Source: Nocardia miyunensis NBRC 108239 (GTDB lineage: Bacteria > Actinomycetota > Actinomycetes > Mycobacteriales > Mycobacteriaceae). From it: a stretch of DNA of 46,464 nt. Under the pieces are notes generated by a model. It was not told where the DNA came from, ran no database searches, and saw only the letters and a list, made by a program, of their open reading frames with translations. Below, piece by piece: positions 1 through 8,005 of this stretch. The stretch covers positions 1-46,464 of the forward strand of contig NZ_BDBQ01000111.1 in assembly GCF_001613065.1 (NCBI RefSeq), written 5' to 3'. Positions within the stretch are counted from its first letter, which is position 1; each line of letters opens with the position of its first letter. A program made the position numbers and the translations under genes.

Positions 1-634
1 GCACACCCGCCAACACCAGCAGCGCGATCATCCACACCTGCGGAACCCCGTGCCCACTGGCGCCGACACCGATCACGACCGCGCACGCGATCGCACCCAC
101 CAGCAACAGCAGATTCACCGGCTGCTGCAGTCTCCCGAGCCCGATCGGGCGGCCGGGCAGGATCTCCTGAAGCTTGCCGAACGCGATCAACGAACCCCAG
201 AACGACACCGACCCGATAACCGCCGCGAACAACGAACCGACCACGATATGCACCGTGGGCTGCTCATCGAAATGCGAAAACCCTTGCGAGTTCAGGAATT
301 CCGACCACGCGATCAACGCGACCGTGCCACCACCCACACCGTTGAACGCGGCCACCAACTGCGGCATCGCGGTCATCTTGGTGAACCGCGCCGGGGGCAC
401 CCCCAACACCACACCCACCACGATCCCCGCCACGATCAAAATCCAGTTACCGGTGTGCCGCACCGAAATCAACGTGGCCACGACCGCGATCACCATGCCC
501 GCCGCCGCGATCAAATTCCCCCGCACCGCGGTCTTCGGGCCGGTCAATCCCATCAACCCATAGATGAACAAGGCGAACGCGACAATATACAGGCCGTTGA
601 CCAGATAACTGATGTCATCGAACGTACGCATCAT
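1..634 (-). CDS. pntB: NAD(P) transhydrogenase subunit beta, 3' end outside window
   Basis: This encodes the beta subunit of the membrane-bound proton-translocating NAD(P)+ transhydrogenase, which couples hydride transfer between NADH and NADP+ to proton movement. The 211 visible codons start with MMRTFDDISYLVNGLYIV and show several hydrophobic transmembrane stretches, the TGPKTAVRGN and GGGTVALIAWSEFL motifs and a GSLIAFGKLQ segment, all typical of PntB domain II. The NADP-binding domain III lies beyond the window edge. The ATG at 634 overlaps the pntAB stop codon as ATGA, so translation is coupled to the upstream gene. A second ATG follows directly at 631 and could also be used. Family identity is clear; completeness of the gene cannot be judged. 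Confidence 0.93.
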   Translation of the reverse strand, partial: MMRTFDDISYLVNGLYIVAFALFIYGLMGLTGPKTAVRGNLIAAAGMVIAVVATLISVRHTGNWILIVAGIVVGVVLGVPPARFTKMTAMPQLVAAFNGVGGGTVALIAWSEFLNSQGFSHFDEQPTVHIVVGSLFAAVIGSVSFWGSLIAFGKLQEILPGRPIGLGRLQQPVNLLLLVGAIACAVVIGVGASGHGVPQVWMIALLVLAGV

Positions 635-954
635 CGACCCGCCTTCTCACCGGCCGCCGCGCCGGGCTTCTTGGACTTGAACATGCCCAGCATCCGATCG
701 GTCACCACGAACCCACCGATCACGTTCAACGTCCCGAACACCACCGCGACGAACAGAATGATCTGCGTCAACACCCCGGGATGCCGCACATTGCCCAACG
801 TCACCAACGCACCCAACACCACGATCCCGTGAATCGCGTTCGTCCCGGACATCAACGGCGTGTGCAACGTATTGGGAACCTTCGAGATCACCGCGAACCC
901 CACAAACCCCGACAACACCACAATCGCGATATTCGCCAACAACTCGGTATACAT
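631..954 (-). CDS. pntAB: NAD(P) transhydrogenase subunit alpha part 2 (membrane part)
   Basis: A 107-residue membrane subunit of the three-gene transhydrogenase found in Mycobacteriales and other bacteria with a split alpha subunit. It has three to four hydrophobic segments, including NIAIVVLSGFVGFAVI, IHGIVVLGALVTLG and IILFVAVVFGTLNVIGGF, and the conserved LHTPLMSGTNAIHG loop that is a family signature. The start overlaps the pntAA stop as TGATG, and its own stop overlaps pntB, so the three genes form one coupled operon. The length matches the family (about 100-110 residues). Nothing is damaged. Confidence 0.93.
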   Translation of the reverse strand: MYTELLANIAIVVLSGFVGFAVISKVPNTLHTPLMSGTNAIHGIVVLGALVTLGNVRHPGVLTQIILFVAVVFGTLNVIGGFVVTDRMLGMFKSKKPGAAAGEKAGR

Positions 955-2504
955 CAGCCCTGCTCCTTCCCCGCCGAACCCGAACCCGGCACATCGGCAG
1001 CCGATCCCGCACCGGTCCCGTTCGCGGCAGTCGAATCCGTTTCAGCCGCAGTCGATTCCGAGACCGACCCGTTCACCGGTGTTGAATCCGAGCCAGCCGC
1101 AACCGAACCCACGTCCGTCGCGGCCGCACCCGCCGTTCCCGAAGCCGACCCGCCAAACGCTCCCGAATCCGCACCATCGCCGGTCGCCGAAGTCGACACC
1201 GACCCGGCCACAACCGAGCCCGCGTCAGCGCCATCCGCGACGGCTGCACCAGGGCCGGACGCAGCCGAATCAGCCCTTTCCGCAATCGATTCCGAGGCTG
1301 GCCGGTTCGCCTGGGGCGAATCCGTCCCGGCCGCAACCGAATCCGATTTCGGCTCAGCGTCCGGTTCGCGGGTCACGCACGAATCCGCCAACACCTGATC
1401 AGTGAAATCCGGTGCTAGTCGGCCATCCACGAGCATCAACTCCAGCAACGCCGCGATGTTCTTCGCATACAACTCACTCGCATGCTCGGGCATCGACGCG
1501 GGAAGATTCAACGGCGAAGCGATCGTGACATCGTGCACCACCACCGTCTCACCCGGCTCGGTCAGCTCACAGTTACCACCGGTCTCCCCAGCCAAATCCA
1601 CGATCACACTGCCCGGCCGCATCCCCTCCACCGCCGCGGCCGTCACCAGGCGCGGTGCGGGACGACCCGGGACCAGCGCGGTCGTGATCACCACATCGAA
1701 ACCCTTGATCGCATCCTCGAGAGCTTGCTGCTGCTGAGCCTTCTCATCCTCGGTCAACTCACGCGCGTAACCACCCTCACCCGCCGCATCGATCCCCAGA
1801 TCCAGCCACTGCGCACCCACCGACCGCACCTGATCAGCCACCTCCGGACGAACGTCATATCCGGTGGTGCGACCACCCAAACGCTTCGCGGTCGCCAAAG
1901 CCTGCAACCCCGCCACCCCCACACCCAGCACCAGCACCGTCGCCGGTTTCACCGTCCCGGCCGCGGTGGTCAACATCGGGAAGAACCGCGTCGACTCCGA
2001 CGCCGCCACCAACACCGCCTTATACCCCGACACATTCGCCTGCGAAGACAACGCATCCATCACCTGCGCCCGCGAAATACGCGGAATCGCCTCCACCGCG
2101 AACGCCCGCACCCCCGCCGCTTTCAGCGCCGCGATCTTGTTGTCCGCATTACGCGGAGCCAGGAAACCGATCACCGTCTGACCCGCAGACAACTTCGCGA
2201 CCTCCGCATCCGAAGGCGGGGCGACCTTCACCACCACCTCCGCCGACCACGGATCACCAATCACCGCCCCCACCTCAATGAACGCCGCATCAGGGATCAA
2301 CGCCCCCCGCCCCGCACCGGCCTCCACCACCACCCGCACACCCTGCTTCACCAGACCCGCAACAATCTTCGGCACCAACCCAACCCGACGCTCCCCCGGA
2401 TACGTCTCACGCACCACACCGACACTCGTGCTCTCCGGCGGCGGTGCTGCGCCAGATCCGACCTGAGCTGTCTCCACTGTCGAGGTAATCCTTTCCGTAT
2501 GCAT
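954..2504 (-). CDS. pntAA: NAD(P) transhydrogenase subunit alpha part 1, with a long low-complexity tail
   Basis: This is the soluble NAD(H)-binding domain I of the transhydrogenase. Residues about 25-370 hold the alanine dehydrogenase/PntA fold, starting with VGVVRETYPGERRVGLVP and containing the nucleotide-binding VLVLGVGVAGLQALATAKRLGG segment and the GYDVRPEVADQVRSVGAQ motif. The open frame extends upstream to 2657, but that stretch overlaps the end of the neighbouring hydratase gene and lacks PntA similarity, so I chose the ATG at 2504 (MHTERITST). The protein is 516 residues, against roughly 370 for the split-type subunit; the excess is a Ser/Ala/Gly/Asp-rich tail from about residue 375 (genomic 957-1383) made of imperfect repeats. 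The tail ends exactly at the pntAB overlap, so the frame has been kept open. Confidence 0.9.
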   Translation of the reverse strand: MHTERITSTVETAQVGSGAAPPPESTSVGVVRETYPGERRVGLVPKIVAGLVKQGVRVVVEAGAGRGALIPDAAFIEVGAVIGDPWSAEVVVKVAPPSDAEVAKLSAGQTVIGFLAPRNADNKIAALKAAGVRAFAVEAIPRISRAQVMDALSSQANVSGYKAVLVAASESTRFFPMLTTAAGTVKPATVLVLGVGVAGLQALATAKRLGGRTTGYDVRPEVADQVRSVGAQWLDLGIDAAGEGGYARELTEDEKAQQQQALEDAIKGFDVVITTALVPGRPAPRLVTAAAVEGMRPGSVIVDLAGETGGNCELTEPGETVVVHDVTIASPLNLPASMPEHASELYAKNIAALLELMLVDGRLAPDFTDQVLADSCVTREPDAEPKSDSVAAGTDSPQANRPASESIAERADSAASGPGAAVADGADAGSVVAGSVSTSATGDGADSGAFGGSASGTAGAAATDVGSVAAGSDSTPVNGSVSESTAAETDSTAANGTGAGSAADVPGSGSAGKEQG

Positions 2505-2601
2505 CGAGAAGGCTGGTTCATCCAGCGCGCCGACCGGCGTCGGCCGTCTCGGGCATCTGCCCGAGACAACCGCGCCGCCCAGCCAGTGCGAGCGAAAACC
2601 G

Positions 2602-3435
2602 CTATCGCACAGCGGGATCGCCGCTGACAACGCTCTGTGCCAATCGGCCGGACGCATCCGTCGATGGGACGCGGTTGAACACTGGCGGTCGCTTCGCGGC
2701 GAATGCTGTCAGCGCCTCGTGGAAGTCCGGCCGGCCCGCGAGAAATAGCTGTCCTTCGCGTTCACGCGCGAACGCCGCATCCAGGTGACCGAGCGTGGCG
2801 GCCTCGACAGCCCGCTTCGTGTGGACGAAGGCATCGAGCGAGCCGTCGCGCAGGGTGGCGACGATCGCATCGAACTCGCCGGCGAAGGTGTCGGCGGAGT
2901 ACGCCGCCGCGATGAGTCCGAACCGCTCTGCGTCGTGAGCGCTCATCCGTTTTCCCAAGGCGAACAAGCGCATGGCGACCGCACGTCCGGCCGCCGCGGC
3001 TACGAGTGCCGTGGCGCCCCCGTCGGGCATCAGCCCGATCGAGGTGAACGGCAGTAGGAAGTATGCGTCCGCACTCGCGATGACGAGATCAGCCGCCAAT
3101 GCAATGGACACACCGACGCCTACCGCCGGGCCACGAAGCTCGGCGACGACGGGGCGCGGCACCGAGCGCAGGATGCCGACCAACCGATTGGCCGCATCGA
3201 TCGTCTGCGCGGTGGCATCGGCTGACGTTGGGTCGGAGACAGCGAGGTCGGCGCCGGAACAGAAGAAGCGTCCGGCGCCGGACAGCACGACCACCCGCAC
3301 GGCCGGATCGGTTCCCGCATCGGCGACAGCGTCTCCCAACCGGACGAGCGTCTCCACGTCTACAGCGTTGAGCCGATCGGGCCGATCGATCACAATGCGC
3401 CGCACACCGGAATTATGGGTCACTTGCACGGTCAT
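2602..3435 (-). CDS. enoyl-CoA hydratase/isomerase family protein
   Basis: A 277-residue crotonase-fold protein. Visible family marks are VIDRPDRLNAVD near the N-terminus, the first oxyanion-hole segment FFCSGADLA around residue 57, and the second at LRGPAVGVGVSIALAADLVIA, followed by FTSIGLMPDGGATALV. It would hydrate or isomerise an acyl-CoA; the exact substrate cannot be told. The ATG is preceded by an AAAGGG sequence about eight bases upstream. It lies 91 bp downstream of an SDR gene on the same strand and 97 bp before pntAA, so it probably belongs to the SDR transcript and may read through into the transhydrogenase genes. The residue in the usual acid position is Asp (MPDGG), which is common in isomerase-like members. 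Confidence 0.85.
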   Translation of the reverse strand: MTVQVTHNSGVRRIVIDRPDRLNAVDVETLVRLGDAVADAGTDPAVRVVVLSGAGRFFCSGADLAVSDPTSADATAQTIDAANRLVGILRSVPRPVVAELRGPAVGVGVSIALAADLVIASADAYFLLPFTSIGLMPDGGATALVAAAAGRAVAMRLFALGKRMSAHDAERFGLIAAAYSADTFAGEFDAIVATLRDGSLDAFVHTKRAVEAATLGHLDAAFAREREGQLFLAGRPDFHEALTAFAAKRPPVFNRVPSTDASGRLAQSVVSGDPAVR

Positions 3436-3526
3436 CCCGATACCCTTTCGCGCGAAACGGCCCGCACCGTCGTGCGGAGCCTCCCGCTCGTCGGCCAGGA
3501 CCGAGGTCGCGTCGCGGCATCCCTGG

Positions 3527-4354
3527 TCACAGTCCGCCGCCGCACACCAGGGTCTCGCCGGTGATGTAGCTGGACTCCGGACTGCACAGCAGGTAGACCG
3601 CGCCCGCGGCCTCCTCCACCGATCCGGCCCGGGCCAGCGCGATCTGCTTGGTCGCGGCGTCCATCACCGCCGGGTTCACACCGACCTTGATGTCGCGGCC
3701 CTCGACCTTGATCGTCTTCTCCTCCGTGGTGACCGAGGTGAGCCGGGTGTTGATGACCCCGTAGGCCACCGCGTTCACCGTCACGTTGTATCGCCCCCAC
3801 TCCTTGGCGATGGTCTTGGTCAGCCCGATCAACCCGGCCTTGGCCGAGGAGTAGTTGGCCTGCCCCGGGTTGCCCTGCAAACCCGAGGTGGACGACGTGT
3901 TGACCACCTTGCGGCACGGCACCGGCTGCCCGGCCGCCCGCTCGCGCTTGACCGCCGCGCTGATCACCGGCTGCGCCGCACGCAGGATCCTGAACGGCGC
4001 GGTGAGGTGAACGTCCAGGATGTCCTCCCACTGCTGGTCGGTCATCTTCTGAACCACGTTGTCCCAGGTGTAACCGGCGTTGTTGACGATGATGTCGAGA
4101 CCGCCGAACTGATCCACCGCGGTACTCACGAAGCGATCCGCGAAATCCGGTTCGGTGACGCTGCCGACGCACGCCACGGCCACACCCCCGGCTGCCTCGA
4201 TCGCGGCTACCGCCTCCTTGGCGGGTTCCGGATCCAGGTCATTGACCACGACCTTGGCTCCCTCGGCCGCGAGTTTCTCGGCGACCGCGCGCCCGATGCC
4301 GCGACCCGAACCCGAAACCAGTGCGACCTTGCCCTGCAGTCTCTGTGCACTCAC
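3527..4354 (-). CDS. short-chain dehydrogenase/reductase, 3-hydroxyacyl-CoA type
   Basis: A classical SDR of about 275 residues. It shows the cofactor motif SGSGRGIG near residue 15, the NNAG motif, the catalytic Ser in VVNTSSTSGLQGN and the Tyr-x-x-x-Lys motif as YSSAK, and it ends in ITGETLVCGGGL. These fit an NAD(P)-dependent hydroxyacyl or alcohol dehydrogenase. The open frame begins at 4441, but the GTG at 4354 has a strong GGAGGA ribosome binding site six to seven bases upstream and starts right at the conserved SAQRLQGKVALVSG, so I used it. A perfect -35 hexamer lies upstream inside an inverted repeat. The C-terminus is nearly the same as that of the miniature SDR remnant at 12265-12378, so the two are paralogues. 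Confidence 0.88.
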   Translation of the reverse strand: MSAQRLQGKVALVSGSGRGIGRAVAEKLAAEGAKVVVNDLDPEPAKEAVAAIEAAGGVAVACVGSVTEPDFADRFVSTAVDQFGGLDIIVNNAGYTWDNVVQKMTDQQWEDILDVHLTAPFRILRAAQPVISAAVKRERAAGQPVPCRKVVNTSSTSGLQGNPGQANYSSAKAGLIGLTKTIAKEWGRYNVTVNAVAYGVINTRLTSVTTEEKTIKVEGRDIKVGVNPAVMDAATKQIALARAGSVEEAAGAVYLLCSPESSYITGETLVCGGGL

Positions 4355-4839
4355 CTGACGTCTCCTCCGCGGTTGCGTTCCTCGCGCCGGCCTGTCGAAC
4401 CGGCTACCCAAGCTCATATCCGGGTAGGTGACCCCTACCACTAACGTGAAGGCTAACTTCAGCGTCTATGCCTGTCAATAGACACATAATTGCAGCTCGT
4501 AGGTATGCATTGTTAATCTGTCTATCGCAGTAATGTGTGGCTTCAAGCGAAGAAGCGACCCGCGGTACGACAAGACGGCGGACGGTCGTACCGCACGTGA
4601 CGCGGACGGCAGCCGACCGCATCGACAAGCTCGACACCGTGCGCAAGGCGACCGATCACAGCAGGGAAATCCCGGGAATCAGCTGACCGACCCCAGCGTC
4701 GTCTTCGATACGGACGAACTCCGGCCGGGGTCCGCCGGACTGCTCCCGCGGCGACCGACGAACGGACGACAGGTGCACCCGCCGTCCCGTAGCCGACTCC
4801 GAATGCCGGCTTACATTCCAGCCCAGAAAGTTTCGACGA
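4355..4839. other. intergenic region between SDR and tetR-type gene
   Basis: About 485 bases without a supportable gene. Its lower part holds the promoter and inverted repeat described separately and is visibly AT-richer than the surroundings. The stretch 4600-4840 returns to high GC and has open frames on both strands, but none has a start with a ribosome binding site or recognisable protein similarity. CTAAC pentamers occur at 4441 and 4453. Confidence 0.5.
4450..4483 (-). promoter_or_regulatory. promoter of the SDR gene with overlapping inverted repeat (putative operator)
   Basis: On the minus strand a perfect TTGACA (4473-4478) is followed 17 bases later by TAGCCT (4450-4455), a weak -10. 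The -35 lies inside an inverted repeat GTCTAT-N8-ATAGAC (4464-4483), which also holds the tighter palindrome TGTC-AATA-GACA. A further half-site TGTCTAT lies at 4519-4525. A repeat placed on the -35 is the usual position for a repressor site, and a TetR-type regulator is encoded just upstream. Binding by that regulator is inference. Confidence 0.5.
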
Positions 4840-6051
4840 CTACACCTGTTGGGCGGAGGCGCTCACGACTGAGAACGCGAGGCCCTCGAGGTCGCGGGTG
4901 AGGGAGGACCTGCCTCGCAGGGAGTAGGTCTGCGACAAGTCGGTGATGATGTTGATAGCAGCGTGTGCCAGCGCTCGCGCATCCGCTGTGGCCAGTCCCG
5001 GGTGCAACTCACCGATCACTGCTGTCCACTCCGCCACGTACTCCCGCTGAACTTCACGGAGTGCGTCCTGAACTTCGGTGGGCAGATAGTGCAGATCCGA
5101 TGCCAGGATGCGCATCGTGCGGCCGTGGAGCCCCAGCGCTTGGGAGACATAGGTGCGGATCAACGTCCGCAGCGTGTCCTCGGCGTTCTGAGTGACGGTC
5201 AGGGCCTCGGTCGTGATGTACAGAAGTCCTTCGGCGCCACGTTCCAGCACTGCCTGCAGGATGCGGGATTTGCTGTCGAAATGCTGGTAGAGAGTGGCGA
5301 CCGACATCTCCGCCGCTCGGGCGATGTCGTCGATTCGCACGTCGTAGAAGCCGCGCTTGTCGAAGAGATCGGCGGCCGCTTCGATGACGAGCTCACGCCG
5401 CCCGGCAGGCCGGCGACGGCCCGGGGGCGGCGACAGTTCGGTCGCTGGGGCGTCATTGCCCAGATCGACCAGCACGATCCGCTTCGCCGCGCCCGTGACC
5501 AAGCCGGCAAACCTCGCGTCGGTCTGATGCGAGCGGATGTCATGGACGTTCCCGTACAACGAGAGAAGCGCCAGCCCGAGCAGGCGTGCCTGACCGTCGT
5601 CGAGTTCGGGGCGAAACTGACCGATCAGCGATGCGATGCGGGACAGCAGGCTGCCGAACGTCGTACGGAAGCTCTCCGCGTGCTCCGAGTCGAGGTGGCG
5701 GCGCTCGCGGCGCCAGATGAAGGCTTCGTCGCGTTCGACGGTGAGCACCGTCAGCTGGTCGATGAGCTGCATGACCAGTGGCCGCTCGGCCGGATCACCC
5801 TCGGCCGCCTGGCCGACCACCAGCGCCACGGCCGCCACCTGGCTCTCGAGCGCCTTCACCAGAATGTCGTGCTTGCCGGAGAAATGCCGGTACACCGCAG
5901 GGCCGGTGAGACCGACTGCGGTGCCGATGTCATCGATGCTGACGTTCTGGTAACCGACATCCTCGAAGAGTTTGGCCGCGGCGACGATGATCTGGCGGGT
6001 GCGCGCGGCACCACGGCTGAGCGGCTTGCCCGGCACGGGAGCTGCGGTCAT
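4840..6051 (-). CDS. double TetR/AcrR-type transcriptional regulator (two DNA-binding domains)
   Basis: A 403-residue protein made of two complete TetR units in tandem. The first helix-turn-helix is at about residues 15-65 (ARTRQIIVAAAKLFEDVG, then VGLTGPAVYRHFSGKHD). The second is at about residues 208-262 (RRELVIEAAADLFDKRG, then AEMSVATLYQHFDSKSR). Each is followed by a helical ligand/dimer domain, so the length is twice the usual 190-220 residues. Tandem TetR proteins are known in mycobacteria and nocardiae near lipid-catabolic genes. The position, between two leftward groups of beta-oxidation genes and downstream of an inverted repeat, suggests it controls this island, with an acyl-CoA or a pathway substrate as likely ligand. 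The ATG at 6051 follows a GAGGGG sequence, although the spacing is long. Confidence 0.87.
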   Translation of the reverse strand: MTAAPVPGKPLSRGAARTRQIIVAAAKLFEDVGYQNVSIDDIGTAVGLTGPAVYRHFSGKHDILVKALESQVAAVALVVGQAAEGDPAERPLVMQLIDQLTVLTVERDEAFIWRRERRHLDSEHAESFRTTFGSLLSRIASLIGQFRPELDDGQARLLGLALLSLYGNVHDIRSHQTDARFAGLVTGAAKRIVLVDLGNDAPATELSPPPGRRRPAGRRELVIEAAADLFDKRGFYDVRIDDIARAAEMSVATLYQHFDSKSRILQAVLERGAEGLLYITTEALTVTQNAEDTLRTLIRTYVSQALGLHGRTMRILASDLHYLPTEVQDALREVQREYVAEWTAVIGELHPGLATADARALAHAAINIITDLSQTYSLRGRSSLTRDLEGLAFSVVSASAQQV

Positions 6052-6140
6052 GAATCTGGATCCCCTCGGTCGGCGGCGCCCAACACCACAATCCTAGCCG
6101 AAGAGAGTATTGGAAAATAACTTCGGAGAGGAAAAGCGCA

Positions 6141-6166
6141 TGTCTCACAAATAAAGACACATCATA
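6141..6166 (-). promoter_or_regulatory. inverted repeat and -10-like element upstream of the double-TetR gene
   Basis: An AT-rich stretch between the small hypothetical gene and the regulator contains TGTCT-N9-AGACA (6141-6159). On the minus strand a -10-like TATGAT lies at 6161-6166, directly upstream of the repeat. I could not place a convincing -35. The arms share GTCT/AGAC with the repeat in front of the SDR gene, but the spacing differs (9 versus 12 bases), so a common binding protein is only a possibility. Confidence 0.4.
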
Positions 6167-6237
6167 TAGGCATAACAGCGAATAATCGGGCTGGAGAAAC
6201 GGAGGGCCCGCGCCGTCGATGACAACGCGACCGACGG

Positions 6238-6564
6238 TCAGGAATAGCCGTCGATCGCTCGACGGTAGTGCAGAGATGCCTGGCCCTTCACAACGCGGTC
6301 GAGGTCGGCCCCGACCGCCTCCGCCGCGTCGTGCCACGACAGGCAGTCGGAGTCCTCGGGGAGGAATACCGAGAGGTCGTCACCGACCGATCCGGTCCGG
6401 TCACCGTCGACGGCCAGCCGAGCCAGTTCGTTCGCGAGGTTGTTCAGCAACCCCACACAGGCCCACAGCTGACCGCGGGTGTAGCTGTCCTCGGTGCTCT
6501 CGATGACCTGCTCGAGCGTCCGTGCGACGGACCGCGCGCCGGCGGCGTTGCTGACGTAGTCCAT
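6238..6564 (-). CDS. small helical hypothetical protein, possibly LvaB/DUF6285-like partner of the phosphotransferases
   Basis: A 108-residue protein that I cannot assign firmly. It starts MDYVSNAAGARSVARTLEQV behind a strong AAGGAG ribosome binding site eight bases upstream, and codons prefer G or C in third position, so it is very likely real. It appears all-helical, with a segment TRGQLWACVGLLNNLANELARL that resembles the helix pattern of small proteins encoded next to APH-type acyl-CoA kinases (LvaB in Pseudomonas putida, DUF6285). No catalytic motif is visible. It follows the dehydrogenase::SDR gene by 76 bases on the same strand. If the LvaB analogy holds, it would assist one of the phosphotransferases encoded at 17-19 kb; this is inference from size, helicity and context only. 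Confidence 0.65.
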   Translation of the reverse strand: MDYVSNAAGARSVARTLEQVIESTEDSYTRGQLWACVGLLNNLANELARLAVDGDRTGSVGDDLSVFLPEDSDCLSWHDAAEAVGADLDRVVKGQASLHYRRAIDGYS

Positions 6565-6640
6565 ATCTCATTCTCCTTCCAGTGCCGGACAAGACATCAA
6601 CCAGTCCGGTACAGGTTCGACACCGCGTTTCGCGTCCTGC

Positions 6641-8005
6641 TCAGAACACGGTGGCATCGGCTCCCCCGCCGTCGACGAACAGCCGCTGACCGGTGACGTA
6701 CCCGGCATCGGCGGAAACCAGGAACGCGACAGCGGCCGCGACGTCGGCTGGTGTGCAGACCCGTCCGAACGGCGACGTGGCATTCAAGTCGTCGAGCGAG
6801 CCGCCACCGGTGGACGCCTTGACGAGGCGGCGACCCATATCCGTCGCCACCAGGCCCGGTGCCACAATGTTCGCCCGGATCCCGTGGCTGCGCTCTTCGC
6901 GCGCCAAGGTCGCGACGCATGTCTCCATCGCCGCTTTCGCCATGGTGTAAGGCGCAGCGCCGGCCGGAGCGTTCCCGACCGTATTGCTGGAGATCATGAC
7001 GATGTCGGCGCGGGGCATCGCCCGCATGTCGGTCAGCAGCGACTGGATCAGGGCGATGGGTCCGAGCGCGTGCACTTCCAGCAGCGACCGGAACTCGGCC
7101 GCCTCGGTGTCTGCGACGGTGCGTCCGCGGCTGGCGGTGCCGGCGTTGCTGACCAAGATCGAGACCGGCCCGAGCTCCTCGCGGACCCGTTCGACCATGC
7201 GCGCGACCTCGGCGCCCACGTCGATGGCGGCGGCGCAGGCCATCGCCGAGCCCCCGGCCCGGCGAATCTCTCGCACCACCTGCTCTGCGGCATCCGCATC
7301 GCGTCGATAGTTGACCACCACCGATGTGCCGAGGACCTGGTCGAGCGGGACGCGACAGTCCTCGAAGAACAGCTCGGCCGTGTCCTGCCCCTTGCGCCCG
7401 ATCTTGTGCATCGGGCGTCCACGCTCGAATCCCGGAGTGCCGGCTTCGACCACCACGAGCGTCATCCCGCGTCCGTCGCGCTCCCCGGTTCTGGTCAGCA
7501 CGATCGCGATATCACAGGTGGCTCCACTGGTGATGAACGTCTTCTGTCCGTTGAGGACGAGATGATCGCCGTCCTGGCGGGCCGAACACGAAATCGAGGC
7601 CAGGTCCGAGCCCGCGCCGGGCTCCGAGAGCCCCAGCGCGGTGACGCAGCGGCCTTCCACGAACGCCGGAATCCATCGACGCTGCTGTTCCGGGTTCGCG
7701 AGATCCCGCAGGTACGGCACGATGATGTCGTTCTGCATGCTGAACGTGTCAGCGGCGATCCCGGAGGCCACCACCTGCTCGGTCATGATCGCGTTGTATC
7801 GGAAATCGTCGATACCCAGGCCACCGAGTTCGTTGGCGAACTCGAATCCGAGGAAACCGGCCTGGCCCGCCTTCACGATGAAGTCGCGCGAGGGCGTGCC
7901 GGCGGCCTCCCACTCGTCGACGTACGGCACCGCCTCCCGGTCGAGGAATTCCCTGAAGGCCGATCGAAACGCCTCATGCTCCCGGTCATAGATCGCCCTA
8001 CGCAC
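6641..8005 (-). CDS. chimera: N-terminal part of an acyl-CoA dehydrogenase fused to an SDR lacking its cofactor motif
   Basis: About 454 residues in one frame from two incomplete enzymes. Residues 1 to about 226 are the N-terminal and middle domains of an acyl-CoA dehydrogenase (FRSAFREFLDREAVPYVDEW, ALGLSEPGAGSDLASI, KTFITSGATCDIAIVLTRTG, ending VPLDQVLGT). The whole C-terminal helical domain with the catalytic base is missing. From about residue 227 (near base 7327) the sequence becomes an SDR starting at the second strand (VVVNYRRDADAAEQVV), with SNAG, a catalytic Ser, YTMAK and the C-terminal GYVTGQRLFVDGGG, but without the TGxxxGxG motif. Neither half should be active alone. I chose the GTG at 8005 (after GGGTGG); it overlaps the end of the fadB-like gene. 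Best explained by an in-frame deletion of roughly 180 codons plus any intervening sequence, or by an assembly error. Confidence 0.85.
   Translation of the reverse strand: MRRAIYDREHEAFRSAFREFLDREAVPYVDEWEAAGTPSRDFIVKAGQAGFLGFEFANELGGLGIDDFRYNAIMTEQVVASGIAADTFSMQNDIIVPYLRDLANPEQQRRWIPAFVEGRCVTALGLSEPGAGSDLASISCSARQDGDHLVLNGQKTFITSGATCDIAIVLTRTGERDGRGMTLVVVEAGTPGFERGRPMHKIGRKGQDTAELFFEDCRVPLDQVLGTSVVVNYRRDADAAEQVVREIRRAGGSAMACAAAIDVGAEVARMVERVREELGPVSILVSNAGTASRGRTVADTEAAEFRSLLEVHALGPIALIQSLLTDMRAMPRADIVMISSNTVGNAPAGAAPYTMAKAAMETCVATLAREERSHGIRANIVAPGLVATDMGRRLVKASTGGGSLDDLNATSPFGRVCTPADVAAAVAFLVSADAGYVTGQRLFVDGGGADATVF

Noticed and set aside
781..1398. Ala/Ser/Pro/Glu-rich plus-strand frame opposite the pntAA tail
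   Set aside because: It is the complement of the low-complexity tail, with no ribosome binding site or independent support.
2599..2615. CCGCT-N7-AGCGG hairpin at the hydratase stop
   Set aside because: Only five base pairs and it includes the stop codon; too weak to call a terminator.
2505..2657. 5' extension of pntAA to 2657
   Set aside because: The added residues have no PntA similarity and would overlap the end of the hydratase gene; the ATG at 2504 fits the family.
4533..4901. 122-codon plus-strand frame between the SDR and the double-TetR gene
   Set aside because: Arg-rich composition, no ribosome binding site, and it overlaps the 3' end of the regulator gene.
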